Source: Fidelibacterota bacterium
GTDB taxonomy: Bacteria; Pseudomonadota; Alphaproteobacteria; Rhodospirillales; Rhodospirillaceae
Length of the DNA: 42,340 nucleotides
Reading direction: 5' to 3'
Assembly: GCA_947475295.1 (NCBI GenBank)
Contig: CANJLF010000022.1
Coordinates: 1-42,340 of the forward strand
Positions 14,880 through 23,928 of this stretch are shown here, piece after piece. A program made the position numbers and the translations under genes. Each line of letters begins with the position of its first letter. Positions within the stretch are counted from its first letter, which is position 1. Below the pieces are notes generated by a model. That model ran no database searches and had not been told where the DNA came from. It saw only the letters and a program-made list of their open reading frames with translations.

Positions 14880-16220
14880 ATGAGAGAAGGTAGCCTCGAA
14901 GCCCCGACGCGCCACGTCATCGACTGGGCCAACCCGGATTATATCGATGCCAACAAACTGGATGCCGAGATGCGCCGTCAGTTTGATGTGTGTCACGGCT
15001 GCCGGCGCTGCTTCAATTTGTGCGATTCCTTCCCGCGCCTGTTCGATCTGGTGGACGCCGCCGGCGACGAAGAGATTCACGGCGTCAAAAGTGCTGATTT
15101 CAAGAAGGTCGTGGACGCCTGCACGCTTTGCGACATGTGCTTCCTGACCAAATGCCCTTACGTGCCGCCGCACGCTTTCAACATCGACTTCCCGCACTTG
15201 ATGCTGCGCTACCGCGCGGCCGAGCGCGCCAAGGACGGCACGCCGTTCTTCGATAAGCAACTGACCGAGACCGACCGCAACGGAAAGATCGCCGGCGTCG
15301 CGCCAGGGCTCGCCAACTGGGGCTCGAAGCGCGGCAATGTGCTGACCCGTCCAGTGCTGGAGAAAGTGGCCGGCGTCGACCGCAACGTCGAGCTGCCAAA
15401 ATATCACGGCAAGACCTTCATGCAGCGCGCCAAGGAAGCACCGCCCGCGATCAACCACGCGGCGCCGGCCTTCGGGCGCAAGGCTGTGATCTTTGCCACG
15501 TGCTTTGCCAACTACAACAATCCCGACATCGGCGAGGCCGCCCTAAAGGTACTGGCCAAAAACGGCGTCGACGCCGAGGTGGTCTATCCCGGCTGCTGCG
15601 GCATGCCGCAGCTGGAACAAGGCGATCTCGCGCGCGTCGCGGAAAAAGCCAAAAGCACCGCCGCCGCGCTGCGGCCCCATATCGACGCCGGCAAGGACGT
15701 GATTGCCCTGGTGCCGAGCTGCGCCCTGATGATGAAATTCGAATGGCCGCTGATCGTGCCCGACGATGACAACGTCAAGGCATTGTCTCAAGCAACTTAC
15801 GACATCACCGAATATGTGGTGGAGATCGCCGACAACGAAGGCATAGCCACAGGGCTTACCGCCGTGCCGGGCGGCGTCGCCCTGCACATGGCCTGCCACG
15901 CGCGCGCCCAGAACATGGGCAACATGGGCGCCGAGATGCTGCGCCTGATCCCCGAAACCGATGTGGCCGTGATCGAACGCTGCTCGGGCCACGGCGGATC
16001 CTGGGGCGTGAAGAAAGGCAACTTCGAGATCGCCACTAAATTCGCGCGGCAAACCGTGCGCCGCGCCGCCGATGCCAAAAAAAGCTATCTCGCCTCGGAA
16101 TGCCCGCTGGCGGGCAAACATCTCGCGCAAGGGTTAGAAGGCGTGGAAGGCGTATCGCACGAAGGCCAGCGCGCTTTTCACCCTATCGAGATTCTCGCCA
16201 AGGCCTACGGCCTGACCTGA
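14880..16220 (+). CDS. Fe-S oxidoreductase, GlpC/heterodisulfide-reductase-like
   Basis: A 446-aa protein with an N-terminal pair of [4Fe-4S] motifs (CHGCRRCFNLC and CTLCDMCFLTKCP, residues ~38-100) and a C-terminal half with two CCG-type cysteine-rich domains, seen as YPGCCGMPQLEQG and HMACHARAQNMG followed by RCSGHGGSWG. This is the arrangement of GlpC and of HdrB/HdrD-like subunits, which move electrons between Fe-S partners. In the second CCG domain a CxxG-type motif (CSGHGG) departs from the CCG consensus. There is no signal peptide. Genes of this type often sit with rubrerythrin and DUF3501 in proteobacteria, the same order as here, which suggests it is rubrerythrin's electron donor; the function is not demonstrated. 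Confidence 0.85.
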   Translation: MREGSLEAPTRHVIDWANPDYIDANKLDAEMRRQFDVCHGCRRCFNLCDSFPRLFDLVDAAGDEEIHGVKSADFKKVVDACTLCDMCFLTKCPYVPPHAFNIDFPHLMLRYRAAERAKDGTPFFDKQLTETDRNGKIAGVAPGLANWGSKRGNVLTRPVLEKVAGVDRNVELPKYHGKTFMQRAKEAPPAINHAAPAFGRKAVIFATCFANYNNPDIGEAALKVLAKNGVDAEVVYPGCCGMPQLEQGDLARVAEKAKSTAAALRPHIDAGKDVIALVPSCALMMKFEWPLIVPDDDNVKALSQATYDITEYVVEIADNEGIATGLTAVPGGVALHMACHARAQNMGNMGAEMLRLIPETDVAVIERCSGHGGSWGVKKGNFEIATKFARQTVRRAADAKKSYLASECPLAGKHLAQGLEGVEGVSHEGQRAFHPIEILAKAYGLT

Positions 16221-16246
16221 GTGTAAGGAGATTTGGAGTGTTGGAT

Positions 16247-16852
16247 ATGACCGATCATCACACCTCGCAACGCCGCACAATTTCCCGCGCCGACATCATG
16301 TCTATGGCCGACTACGGCGAGATCAGGCGCGAGCATCGCCGCAAGCTGGTGGAGACCAAACGCAAGCGCCGCGTCCACATCGGCCCGCACGTCAGTCTCT
16401 ATTTCGAGAACTTCGACACCATGTGGGCGCAAGTTCACGAAATGCTGTTCATCGAACGCGGCGGCGAGGGGCAGATCGAAGGCGAACTGGCGGCTTACAA
16501 TCCGCTGATCCCGCAAGGCGCCGAGCTGGTCGCCACCATGATGATCGAGATCGAGGATGAGGCCGTGCGCCGCCGTGTGCTGGCGTCCCTGGGCCACATC
16601 GAGGATATGGTTCAGCTGACTTTCGCCGGCCATACGGTAAAGGCCGTGCCTGAAGCCGACCTGGACCGCACCACGCCCGAGGGCAAAACGTCGTCAGTCC
16701 ACTTCCTGCATTTTGCCTTCACGCCCGCGCAAGTCGCGGCCTTCACGACCGCCGGGACACAAGTCGTCGCCGGCATCACCCATCCTCAGTATGGGCACAT
16801 GGCCATGCTGCCGGAGGAAAGCCGCGCGTCATTAGCTGGGGATTTAGGCTAG
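16247..16852 (+). CDS. DUF3501 family protein
   Basis: A 201-aa soluble protein of the DUF3501 family. Typical features are the N-terminal ISRADIMSMADYGEIRREHRRKLVETKRKRRVHIGP region split into basic and aromatic stretches, YFENFDTMWAQVHEMLFIERGG, and an ending with HFLHFAFT. The biochemical role is unknown. The family is found mostly beside rubrerythrin and a GlpC-like Fe-S protein, as here, so it is likely a third component of the same peroxide/iron system. The start at 16247 has GGAG eight bases upstream; GTG at 16238, with AAGGAG seven bases upstream, is an equally good in-frame alternative. The gene converges on the SH3 gene, with seven bases between their stops. Confidence 0.82.
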   Translation: MTDHHTSQRRTISRADIMSMADYGEIRREHRRKLVETKRKRRVHIGPHVSLYFENFDTMWAQVHEMLFIERGGEGQIEGELAAYNPLIPQGAELVATMMIEIEDEAVRRRVLASLGHIEDMVQLTFAGHTVKAVPEADLDRTTPEGKTSSVHFLHFAFTPAQVAAFTTAGTQVVAGITHPQYGHMAMLPEESRASLAGDLG

Positions 16853-16859
16853 AAGCGGA

Positions 16860-17549
16860 TTACTGGACGACTTCGCCAGGATAGACGCCCCAAAGCTGTT
16901 CGCGCTTCAGCCAGCCCTGCAGGCCTTCGACCTCGACGCGGCAGAAGGAAACTTCCGCCGGGCAGCGTTGGACGTTGACGATAACTCCGGCTTCCAGTGT
17001 GGCGACCACATCGCCGGTGTCCTCGCCGATGCGTTTGAGGGTCTGGGTGCCGCCGATAACCACCGCCGTGCGCTTGCCCGACAACCCAGTCTGATGAACC
17101 CAGCCCTCGGTGCCATCATGGTCGCGAACATGGCGCCAGGTATCGAATTCGCCGATGACCTCCACGGGCAAGGCGCGTCTGACATAAACCCAGTCGATGG
17201 GATAACGCACGCCCGGACCGGTGCGCAGATTGATCGGATTGGTGCGCAACGAGACAAAGCGGGGAATTGGCAGGCCGGCGGCGGTGCCTTTGGCATCGCT
17301 GTCCTTGCCGTCACTCTCGATGACATCCGAAGAACTGGCTTCCTCGGCGCGGATCACCGCGGCGGGCACAGGTGGAATGGAAGCGGGCGCAGGCGCCGGC
17401 TTTACCGCAGGACTCGGCGCGGGATTGGGGGCCTTCGCGGCAGGTTTGTTTTGGGAAGGCTTTTCGGCAGCCGGGACACTTGTGGCGCCGCCGAGCGCTG
17501 CCGCCAGCAGCCACACCACCGCCAAATACCTAATGTGCGCCGTCCTCAA
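16860..17549 (-). CDS. Exported bacterial SH3-domain protein
   Basis: A protein of about 229 aa with a signal peptide (RTAHIRYLAVVWLLAAALGG, cleavage near VPAAE), then a low-complexity Pro/Ala/Lys linker to about residue 75, then SH3-like domains. SLRTNPINLRTGPGVRYPIDWVYVR is the classic bacterial SH3 signature, followed by EVIGEFDTWRHVRDHDGTEGWVH; a second, weaker SH3-like repeat ends GLQGWLKREQLWG. These bind peptidoglycan in many envelope proteins. The frame has no stop up to 17981, but that upstream part is opposite the dehydrogenase gene, so the start is taken as TTG at 17549 (a second TTG is at 17558); neither has a good ribosome-binding site. Confidence 0.78.
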   Translation of the reverse strand: MRTAHIRYLAVVWLLAAALGGATSVPAAEKPSQNKPAAKAPNPAPSPAVKPAPAPASIPPVPAAVIRAEEASSSDVIESDGKDSDAKGTAAGLPIPRFVSLRTNPINLRTGPGVRYPIDWVYVRRALPVEVIGEFDTWRHVRDHDGTEGWVHQTGLSGKRTAVVIGGTQTLKRIGEDTGDVVATLEAGVIVNVQRCPAEVSFCRVEVEGLQGWLKREQLWGVYPGEVVQ

Positions 17550-17742
17550 CGCTATCAAAACCCTACCGCCGTCCCGAAAAACCGATTGCGTGGTTTGTGC
17601 CTTGGATTTGAAGATTTGGCAACGGGGGTTGCCTGGACAACAATCATGACGACTGCTACCCCTAAGCTCACCGGCTGTACCCATTGCTGTATTGGCCCAT
17701 TCAAGAGATTTGAGCGCAAAGCCTGATTGAGTAAAAAGCCTA

Positions 17743-18729
17743 ATGGCGCGGACCAAACCGACGGTTGTCGTTACCCGAAAGTTGCCCGACGTCGTCGAGA
17801 CGCGGATGATGGAGCTATTCGACGTGCATCTGAACGTCGACGACAAGCCCTTCAGCCGCGCCGACCTCGCGGCCGCCTTACAGAAATGCGACGTGCTGGT
17901 GCCGACCCTGACCGACGACATCGACAAGGATGTCATTGCCAAGGCGGGCCCGCGCCTGAAACTGATCGCCAATTTCGGCAACGGCGTAGATCACATCGAC
18001 GTCGGCGCAGCGCGCACCAAGGGCATCAGCGTTACCAACACCCCCGATGTCCTGACCGAAGACACCGCCGACATGGCCATGGCCTTGATGGTGGCCGTGC
18101 CCCGGCGTCTGTTGGAAGGCGCCGAGATGATCCGCGACGGACGCTTCAAGGGTTGGAGCCCGACGCACATGTTGGGCCATCGCATTTACGGCAAACGCCT
18201 CGGCATCATCGGCATGGGCCGCATCGGCACGGCCGTGGCGCGGCGCGCCCGCGGCTTCGGCATGGCGATCCACTATCACAACCGCCGCCGCCTGCGCCCG
18301 GAACTGGAAGCCGAGGTCGAAGCAACCTATTGGGAGAGCCTCGATCAAATGTTGGCCCGCATGGACGTGATCTCGGTCCATTGCCCGCACACACCGGCCA
18401 CATTTCACCTGTTGTCGGAGCGCCGGCTGAAGTTGATCAAGCCCACCAGCTATCTCATCAATCTGGCGCGCGGCGAGATCGTCGACGAGAACGCGCTGGT
18501 CCGGATGCTGCAGGAAGGCCAACTGGCCGGCGCCGGTCTCGATGTCTTTGAACACGAGCCTGCCGTCAATCAAAAGCTGCTCGCCATGAAAAACGTCATC
18601 CTGCTGCCGCATATGGGTTCGGCTACCGTCGAAGGCCGCATCAACATGGGTGAGCGCGTGATCATCAACGTCAAGGCGTTCTGCGACGGCCACGCGCCGC
18701 CGGACCGTGTCCTACCGCCGCCAGCCTAG
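17743..18729 (+). CDS. D-2-hydroxyacid dehydrogenase (glyoxylate/hydroxypyruvate reductase-like)
   Basis: A 328-aa NAD(P)-dependent D-isomer-specific 2-hydroxyacid dehydrogenase. It has the usual split catalytic domain, with NFGNGVDHIDVGAARTKGI, and a Rossmann domain with GMGRIGTAVARRARGFG (GxGxxG). The catalytic residues are Arg in NLARGEIVDE, Glu in FEHEP and His in LLPHMGSAT. NRRRLRP after the second beta strand is rich in basic residues, which favours NADPH over NADH, by inference. Sequence style fits glyoxylate/hydroxypyruvate reductases. It lies 12 bases before pabB on the same strand and may be co-transcribed with it. Confidence 0.92.
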   Translation: MARTKPTVVVTRKLPDVVETRMMELFDVHLNVDDKPFSRADLAAALQKCDVLVPTLTDDIDKDVIAKAGPRLKLIANFGNGVDHIDVGAARTKGISVTNTPDVLTEDTADMAMALMVAVPRRLLEGAEMIRDGRFKGWSPTHMLGHRIYGKRLGIIGMGRIGTAVARRARGFGMAIHYHNRRRLRPELEAEVEATYWESLDQMLARMDVISVHCPHTPATFHLLSERRLKLIKPTSYLINLARGEIVDENALVRMLQEGQLAGAGLDVFEHEPAVNQKLLAMKNVILLPHMGSATVEGRINMGERVIINVKAFCDGHAPPDRVLPPPA

Positions 18730-18740
18730 CTGGACTTTCA

Positions 18741-20132
18741 GTGCCTAACCTTGTCGTTATACCTATCCCGTCCCGCGATCCGGCGGCGGCATTTGCGCCC
18801 CTTGCTCAAAACGCCATGGCGGTGCTGCTGGACAGCGCCCTGGCCGGACCGCAAGGGCGCTTTTCCTATATCGCCGTAGATCCTTTCCGCGTGATCCGCT
18901 GCACGCCATGGAAAGTTGGGGCGCCCTGGGCGGTTACGGTTGACGGCAAAACCGCCAAGGGTGATCCCTTCACGGCCTTAAGCGCGGAACTCTCGCGCTT
19001 TGCCAGGCCTTCGCGCAAGGACCCGGCCCCTTTCCTGGGCGGCGCTGTGGGATTTTTCTCTTACGAGCTGGGCGGCGTTCTTGAAACCACGCCGCCGCCG
19101 AAGGGCGCGCCCTTTCCCCTGGATATGGCGGTTGGCCTCTACGACACCATCGCCGCCTTCGATCATGAGCGCCGTGAGGCTTGGGTCATTGCTCATGACT
19201 TTGGCATGCCGCGGCGGCCAAAGGCGGAACACCGCGCCGCCCAGTTGGCGCAGGCTTTAGGAACAGAGCCGCATCGCGCCGCCCCAGATATCGCCGGCAC
19301 TTGGCGGGCCGAAACCACGAAGGCGCAGCACGAAGCCCGCATCGCCACCGCCATTGAGGCCATTCGGCGTGGCGACATCTATCAGGCCAATATCACCCAG
19401 CGGTTTCTGGCTGAGGTTCCGCAGAGCATAAATTCTTATGATCTTTATCTGAGGTTACGCAGTGTTACGGCCGCGCCCTTTGCCGCCTTCCTCAATACCG
19501 GTGAGGACTTTCATATTCTGTCGGCTTCGCCGGAGCGCTTTCTCAAAGTCGATACGGCGGGAGCGGTCGAGACCCGGCCCATTAAAGGGACCAGGCCGCG
19601 TGGGCTAACACCGGCGGAAGATCGCGCCTTGGCGGCGGAATTGCTGGCGAGCGCCAAGGACCGCGCCGAAAACCTGATGATTGTCGATCTGCTGCGCAAT
19701 GACTTGGCCCGGGTCTGCGCGCCGGGCTCCATCGCCGTGCCGGTTTTATGCGGCTTGGAGACTTTCCCGGCGGTGCATCATCTGGTGTCGGTGGTGACGG
19801 GGCACCTGCGCCCGGGGGCAACGCCCGTGGATCTGCTGCGCGCGGCCTTTCCCGGCGGGTCCGTAACCGGCGCGCCCAAGATCAAAGCCATGGAAATCAT
19901 CCATGACCTGGAGCCCGCGCCCCGTGGCCCCTATTGCGGCGCCATTGCCTGGCTGGGCTTTGACGGGGCCATGGACTCTTCTATCGTGATCCGCACGCTG
20001 GTGCGGCATGGAACCACCCTGGTGGCGCAGGCCGGAGGCGGTATTGTGGCGGAGTCCGATCCGGCGCAGGAATTTGAGGAAAGCGTGACCAAGGTGAAGC
20101 CGCTCTTGCGTGTGCTGGAGTCCGCATCATGA
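18741..20132 (+). CDS. pabB: Aminodeoxychorismate synthase component I
   Basis: A 463-aa chorismate-binding enzyme that, with a glutamine amidotransferase subunit, makes 4-amino-4-deoxychorismate for folate. Motifs are AIRRGDIYQANITQRF, FLNTGEDFHILSASPERFL, PIKGTRPRG (the Lys that distinguishes PabB from TrpE), IVDLLRNDLARVC and PGGSVTGAPKIKAMEII. The start is a GTG at 18741 with a poor ribosome-binding site. The 3' end overlaps pabC by four bases (ATGA), so both are translated in tandem. No pabA is in the window; TrpG may serve both pathways. Confidence 0.93.
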   Translation: MPNLVVIPIPSRDPAAAFAPLAQNAMAVLLDSALAGPQGRFSYIAVDPFRVIRCTPWKVGAPWAVTVDGKTAKGDPFTALSAELSRFARPSRKDPAPFLGGAVGFFSYELGGVLETTPPPKGAPFPLDMAVGLYDTIAAFDHERREAWVIAHDFGMPRRPKAEHRAAQLAQALGTEPHRAAPDIAGTWRAETTKAQHEARIATAIEAIRRGDIYQANITQRFLAEVPQSINSYDLYLRLRSVTAAPFAAFLNTGEDFHILSASPERFLKVDTAGAVETRPIKGTRPRGLTPAEDRALAAELLASAKDRAENLMIVDLLRNDLARVCAPGSIAVPVLCGLETFPAVHHLVSVVTGHLRPGATPVDLLRAAFPGGSVTGAPKIKAMEIIHDLEPAPRGPYCGAIAWLGFDGAMDSSIVIRTLVRHGTTLVAQAGGGIVAESDPAQEFEESVTKVKPLLRVLESAS

Positions 20133-20929
20133 AGATCAGCATTAACGGCGTACTGACGGACGCGGATACCGCGCGCATCGATCCCACCGATCGCGGATTC
20201 ACGCTGGGCGACGGCGTGTTCGAGACCATTGTCGTGCGCAAAAATGCCGTGCGCCATTTGAAAGCCCATCTCGACCGCTTGCGCCACGGTGCGGGTGTGC
20301 TGGGCATTCCGCTACCCGGCGACGATCAACACTTGGCCGGCATGATCGGGGCCGCCATCACCGCCAACGCTTTGACCGAGGCGGTGGTGCGCGTGACCCT
20401 GACACGCGGGCCCGGCGCGCGCGGGCTTGCATCACCGGCCAAACCGACGCCGACCTTGGTGATCACCGCCGGCCCTCTGCCGCCGCCGGCGGAGCCTGCA
20501 AAAGTCATCATCGCCACGGTTACACGGCGCAACGAGCATTCACCGCTTTCAGGCATCAAGCATCTCAATTATCTCGATAACATCCTTGCGCGCCGCGAAG
20601 CTGAAGCCACCGGAGCCGACGACGCCATTCTGCTCAACACCGCGGGCCGTGTGGCCGAAAGTACCGTGGCCAATGTGTTTGTGCTGGTGGATAGCTTCAT
20701 GCTGACCCCGCCGCTGGACGACGGCGCCTTGCCCGGCATCATCCGGGGCGAGGCCATCAAGCTCGCGCGCGCCGAGGAAAAGTCCCTAAGCCTTGAGATG
20801 TTGATGCGCGCCAGCGAGGTTTTCCTGACTAATGCGCTGGGTGTACGGCCGGTGACACATATTAACGGCAAAGCCGTCGGCGACGGCGAACCTGGGCTAA
20901 TCACCCAATTGCTGGCCACTCGGCTCTAG
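20129..20929 (+). CDS. pabC: Aminodeoxychorismate lyase / class IV aminotransferase
   Basis: A 266-aa fold-type IV PLP enzyme. Position after pabB supports 4-amino-4-deoxychorismate lyase, which yields p-aminobenzoate and pyruvate. The PLP lysine is Lys144 in SGIKHLNYLDNILARREA, and the phosphate-binding segment is near ALPGIIRGEAI. The N-terminal DRGFTLGDGVFETI is standard. Sequence alone does not exclude a D-amino-acid or branched-chain aminotransferase. Its last four bases overlap the converging IalB-like gene. Confidence 0.9.
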   Translation: MKISINGVLTDADTARIDPTDRGFTLGDGVFETIVVRKNAVRHLKAHLDRLRHGAGVLGIPLPGDDQHLAGMIGAAITANALTEAVVRVTLTRGPGARGLASPAKPTPTLVITAGPLPPPAEPAKVIIATVTRRNEHSPLSGIKHLNYLDNILARREAEATGADDAILLNTAGRVAESTVANVFVLVDSFMLTPPLDDGALPGIIRGEAIKLARAEEKSLSLEMLMRASEVFLTNALGVRPVTHINGKAVGDGEPGLITQLLATRL

Positions 20930-21441
20930 ATTTTCTTACAGGCGTCGGTGATGGATTGGTGGGCGGCGGTGAAACCCGTCAGCGGAAAAACGTCGGTGGT
21001 GACGTTGTTGCGGCTGGACGTGCCCTTGATGGTGAAAGTCCTGCCCTTGATCAACAACTGCACGGCGGCCTTGTCGGTCTGCACGTCCCGCGCCCAGGCG
21101 CGCTCGCCGTTGGTGAACAGGTTGAAGCGCTTGCCGTTGACCGAGAGCACGGCGTCGGAGTCGGGCAAATACTGATAACCGGACGCGATGCTGAGGACAT
21201 CGAAGGCCTGTTCGGCGGGGCGGTGCGTTACCATGAACAAGACTTCGCCCCGGGCTTTGTAGTTGCCTTCGGAGCTGTCGGGCTTGACCGACATGAAGCA
21301 CACCGGCTTGCCGTTTTCCTTGTAGGTTTGCGCCACCCATTTGCCGAAGGTGCCCAGCACCTTGACCTCTTGCGCCATAGCGTTCGACGCACACAACGTG
21401 ACAGCGGCGGCATATACAATGGCGCGGAACGGCAGACTCAT
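20926..21441 (-). CDS. IalB-family periplasmic protein
   Basis: A 171-aa secreted protein of the invasion-associated locus B family, common in alphaproteobacteria and named from Bartonella IalB. A signal peptide (FRAIVYAAAVTLCASNAMA-Q) precedes the domain. It has the expected GKWVAQTY (usual GdW), CFMSVKP, an LSVNGKRFNLFTNGERAWARD mid-section and a final cysteine in ITDACKKI, possibly a disulphide partner of the Cys near residue 48. Biochemical role is unknown; in free-living species it does not imply invasion. It converges on pabC. Confidence 0.85.
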   Translation of the reverse strand: MSLPFRAIVYAAAVTLCASNAMAQEVKVLGTFGKWVAQTYKENGKPVCFMSVKPDSSEGNYKARGEVLFMVTHRPAEQAFDVLSIASGYQYLPDSDAVLSVNGKRFNLFTNGERAWARDVQTDKAAVQLLIKGRTFTIKGTSSRNNVTTDVFPLTGFTAAHQSITDACKKI

Positions 21442-21510
21442 AGGTCGATAGTCCTTTGCGATGCTCGGTAGATTGTGGTCAGCAAAGTCCTGTAACGCAA
21501 GCCAAACCGC

Positions 21511-22074
21511 CTAATCGGTTTCGACCAGATCTTCGCCGTCGCGTTCGGCCAGCGCCACTTCGGCCAGGGGTGGCGGCTTTCGAAACTGCCCGGGGAGACT
21601 GGGTCCGCCCGGCATGACCGGGCGAGGGCTAAACCGGCCCATGGTCAAGAGCCGGTCGTACATCACGACAACGCCGGCAATGCCGACATTAAGGCAGAAC
21701 TTGGTGGGGATTTTTATAAGGTGGTCGCAGCGCGCCGTAAGTGCCGGTGAGAGCGAGCTGCGTTCGGGCCCTAGCACATAGGCCGCGCAGCGCGGATGGG
21801 TGAAGCTGGGCAGCAGGACGGCGTCGTCATGCAGCTCGACGCCTACAAGCGCGCAGCCTTTGGGAAGCATCAGATCGTCGAGCTTGGGAAAGCTATAGAA
21901 CGGCAAATTGGCGAGGGTATCGGAGGTATCGGTCTGGGCGCCTTCGGCGCGGCGATAGGTCGCAGCGATGGTGAACACGAAGCTTGCGTCGAAGGCATGG
22001 GCCGAACGAAACAGATTGCCCACATTAAAGGGCTTGTTGATGCCCTCGACGCCGATCCCGAAATATCCCCGCAC
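21511..22074 (-). CDS. SPOUT (TrmH/SpoU) RNA 2'-O-methyltransferase
   Basis: A 187-aa SAM-dependent methyltransferase with the trefoil-knot SPOUT fold. The three motifs are visible: NKPFNVGNLFRSAHAF (Asn and catalytic Arg), YVLGPERSSLS, and IPTKFCLNVGIAGVVVMYDR. There is no N-terminal substrate-binding domain, so the target (tRNA or rRNA) cannot be said; the C-terminal ~35 residues are Pro-rich with an acidic end. The start is a GTG at 22072-22074. A 15-bp exact tandem duplication covers it: the upstream copy brings GGGGA to six bases before the GTG and is itself ended by TAA in this frame. Confidence 0.87.
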   Translation of the reverse strand: MRGYFGIGVEGINKPFNVGNLFRSAHAFDASFVFTIAATYRRAEGAQTDTSDTLANLPFYSFPKLDDLMLPKGCALVGVELHDDAVLLPSFTHPRCAAYVLGPERSSLSPALTARCDHLIKIPTKFCLNVGIAGVVVMYDRLLTMGRFSPRPVMPGGPSLPGQFRKPPPLAEVALAERDGEDLVETD

Positions 22075-22091
22075 TTAATATCCCCGCACTT
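22062..22091. repeat. 15-bp exact tandem duplication at the SPOUT gene start
   Basis: AATATCCCCGCACTT occurs at 22062-22076 and again at 22077-22091. The unit carries the GTG start (reverse strand) and, in its second copy, supplies the GGGGA ribosome-binding site for it. Confidence 0.85.
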
Positions 22092-22115
22092 ACGGCCAGC
22101 TCCAACCCGCCGAAG

Positions 22116-22757
22116 CTAGTGATTTACGGCAACCTTGAAGTCCGGCTCGGTCTTGGCGCGAATTTCGTCGACCGTCACGCCCGGCGCGACATCGATCAGC
22201 GTTAGACCCGGACGGGCAACCTCGAACACACCCAATTCCGTGACGATCAGGTCGACCACGCCTTTGCCGGTAAGCGGCAGGGAGCAGCTTTTGAGGATTT
22301 TTTTCTGATCGCCCTTGGCGGTGTGTTCCATGAGCACAACCACGCGCGGCACACCGGCCACGAGATCCATGGCGCCGCCCATGCCTTTGACCATTTTGCC
22401 GGGAATCATCCAGTTGGCGAGATCGCCATTCTCGGCTACTTGCAGCGCGCCAAGAATAGCGAGGTGGATGTGTCCGCCGCGAATCATGCCAAAGGACGTG
22501 GCGCTGTCGAAAAAGCTGCTGGTCGGCAGAACGGTGATGGTCTGCTTGCCGGCATTGATGAGATCGGCATCTTCTTCGCCCTCATAGGGAAAGGGCCCCA
22601 TGCCGAGCATGCCGTTCTCGCTTTGCAGCTGAATCGAAATACCCTTGGGCACGTGATTGGCCACCAGCGTCGGAATACCGATGCCGAGATTGACGTAGAA
22701 GCCGTCTTTAAGTTCTTGCGCGGCCCTCGCGGCCATCTGGTCTCTATCCCAAGCCAT
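22116..22757 (-). CDS. scoB: 3-oxoacid CoA-transferase subunit B
   Basis: A 213-aa beta subunit of a family I CoA-transferase. The catalytic Glu sits in [13 protein letters not shown]. Further signature stretches are [19 protein letters not shown] and [18 protein letters not shown]. Together with the adjacent subunit A it moves CoA between succinyl-CoA or acetyl-CoA and acetoacetate or a similar 3-oxoacid; SCOT-type is the best guess but AtoA-type is not excluded. Coding order is A then B on this strand, with a 41-base gap containing a GC-rich inverted repeat. Confidence 0.92.
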   Translation of the reverse strand: MAWDRDQMAARAAQELKDGFYVNLGIGIPTLVANHVPKGISIQLQSENGMLGMGPFPYEGEEDADLINAGKQTITVLPTSSFFDSATSFGMIRGGHIHLAILGALQVAENGDLANWMIPGKMVKGMGGAMDLVAGVPRVVVLMEHTAKGDQKKILKSCSLPLTGKGVVDLIVTELGVFEVARPGLTLIDVAPGVTVDEIRAKTEPDFKVAVNH

Positions 22758-22798
22758 ATGTCTTTTCCCTTAAATGCCGGCCTTCCGCCGGCGGGCCC

Positions 22799-23512
22799 CT
22801 ATTCCGCGGCCGCGCGTTTGCGCGTGGTGCGCTGTTCAATGCGCTTGTTGACGTTATCGAGCTTGATCATGCGCTGCACAAATATGCCGGGCGTAACGAT
22901 GTGATCGGGATCAAGCTCGCCCTGGGCGACGAATTCTTCCACTTCGACCACCGTGACTTTGGCGGCGCTGGCCATGGGCGGGTTGAAGTTGCGCGCCGTC
23001 ATGCGATAGACGAGGTTGCCTTCCGGGTCGGCCTTCCAGGCGTGCACCAGCGCCAGATCCGCGAACAGGCCGCGCTCCATGACATAGTGATGGCCGTCGA
23101 AGTCGCGGGTTTCTTTGCCTTCGGCCACCTGCGTGCCGTAGCCGGTGCGCGTGTAAAAGGCCGGAATGCCGGCGCCGCCCGCGCGAATGCGCTCCGCCAG
23201 CGTGCCTTGCGGATTGAATTCGATCTCCAATTCTCCGGCGAGATACTGCTTGGCGAAGGTGGCGTTCTCGCCGACGTAGGAGCTGATCATTTTTTTAATT
23301 TGGCGCGTTTGCAGCAGCACGCCCAGGCCTGCGTCATCGATGCCGGCGTTGTTGGAGATGACCGTCAGGCCCTTCACCCCCGATTCCAGCACCGCATCGA
23401 TCAGCACGGCGGGAATGCCGCAGAGGCCGAAGCCGCCGGACATGATCGTCATGTTGTCGTGCAAAAGCCCGGCCAGGGCGGCCTTGGCACTGGGGTAGAT
23501 CTTATTGGCCAC
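22799..23512 (-). CDS. scoA: 3-oxoacid CoA-transferase subunit A
   Basis: A 237-aa alpha subunit of a family I CoA-transferase. It carries the GGFGLCGIP motif near residue 30 that forms part of the CoA pocket, [30 protein letters not shown], and [20 protein letters not shown]. The start is a GTG at 23510-23512 preceded by GGGAGA five bases upstream. It works as a heterotetramer with the adjacent subunit B in ketone-body or PHB-related carbon turnover. Confidence 0.92.
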   Translation of the reverse strand: MANKIYPSAKAALAGLLHDNMTIMSGGFGLCGIPAVLIDAVLESGVKGLTVISNNAGIDDAGLGVLLQTRQIKKMISSYVGENATFAKQYLAGELEIEFNPQGTLAERIRAGGAGIPAFYTRTGYGTQVAEGKETRDFDGHHYVMERGLFADLALVHAWKADPEGNLVYRMTARNFNPPMASAAKVTVVEVEEFVAQGELDPDHIVTPGIFVQRMIKLDNVNKRIEQRTTRKRAAAE

Positions 23513-23619
23513 GTCGCTCTCCCTTTGGCCCGGCTTTTAGAGGCCGGGGCGAATCCAGCGGCATGATAGGCCGCTTTCCGGCTGCCCTTGAAGATAATTT
23601 GTGCGGTGCAACAAGTTTT

Positions 23620-23928
23620 TTAGGGGGTGAAGGCCCTGTCCATGAACTGGGCCAGTTTCACATCCCGTTCCGAAACGCCGCCGCAGTCATGGGTGGCGAG
23701 CGTCACGTCGACACGGTTGTAAACATTGCACCATTCCGGATGGTGATCCATCTTTTCGGCCATGAGGGCCACGCGGCTCATAAACCCAAAGGCGGCGTTG
23801 AAATCGGCGAATTTAAAGCTGCGCCGGATGGCATCGCGGCCAGGTACATCTTCCCAGAGGAGCAGCTGCTTCAGCGCCGCGGCGCGGGCCGCCGGATCGA
23901 GCTTTTGAACCATGACCTTTTGAACCAT
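23620..23928 (-). CDS. phhB: Pterin-4a-carbinolamine dehydratase
   Basis: A 102-aa DCoH-family protein that dehydrates the 4a-hydroxy-tetrahydropterin formed by aromatic amino-acid hydroxylases. The active-site region is [24 protein letters not shown] with the paired His and later His, close to the family pattern. The frame is open upstream to 24171 but the start at 23928 is chosen because AGGAG lies 11 bases before it. A 15-bp exact duplication gives the N-terminus MVQKVMVQK, with a second possible ATG at 23913 that would be the original start. No phenylalanine hydroxylase is in the window. Confidence 0.88.
   Translation of the reverse strand: MVQKVMVQKLDPAARAAALKQLLLWEDVPGRDAIRRSFKFADFNAAFGFMSRVALMAEKMDHHPEWCNVYNRVDVTLATHDCGGVSERDVKLAQFMDRAFTP

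Noticed and set aside
16860-17981. A 373-aa SH3 protein start at 17981
   Set aside because: The upstream 140 residues are antisense to the dehydrogenase coding start and would bury the signal peptide.
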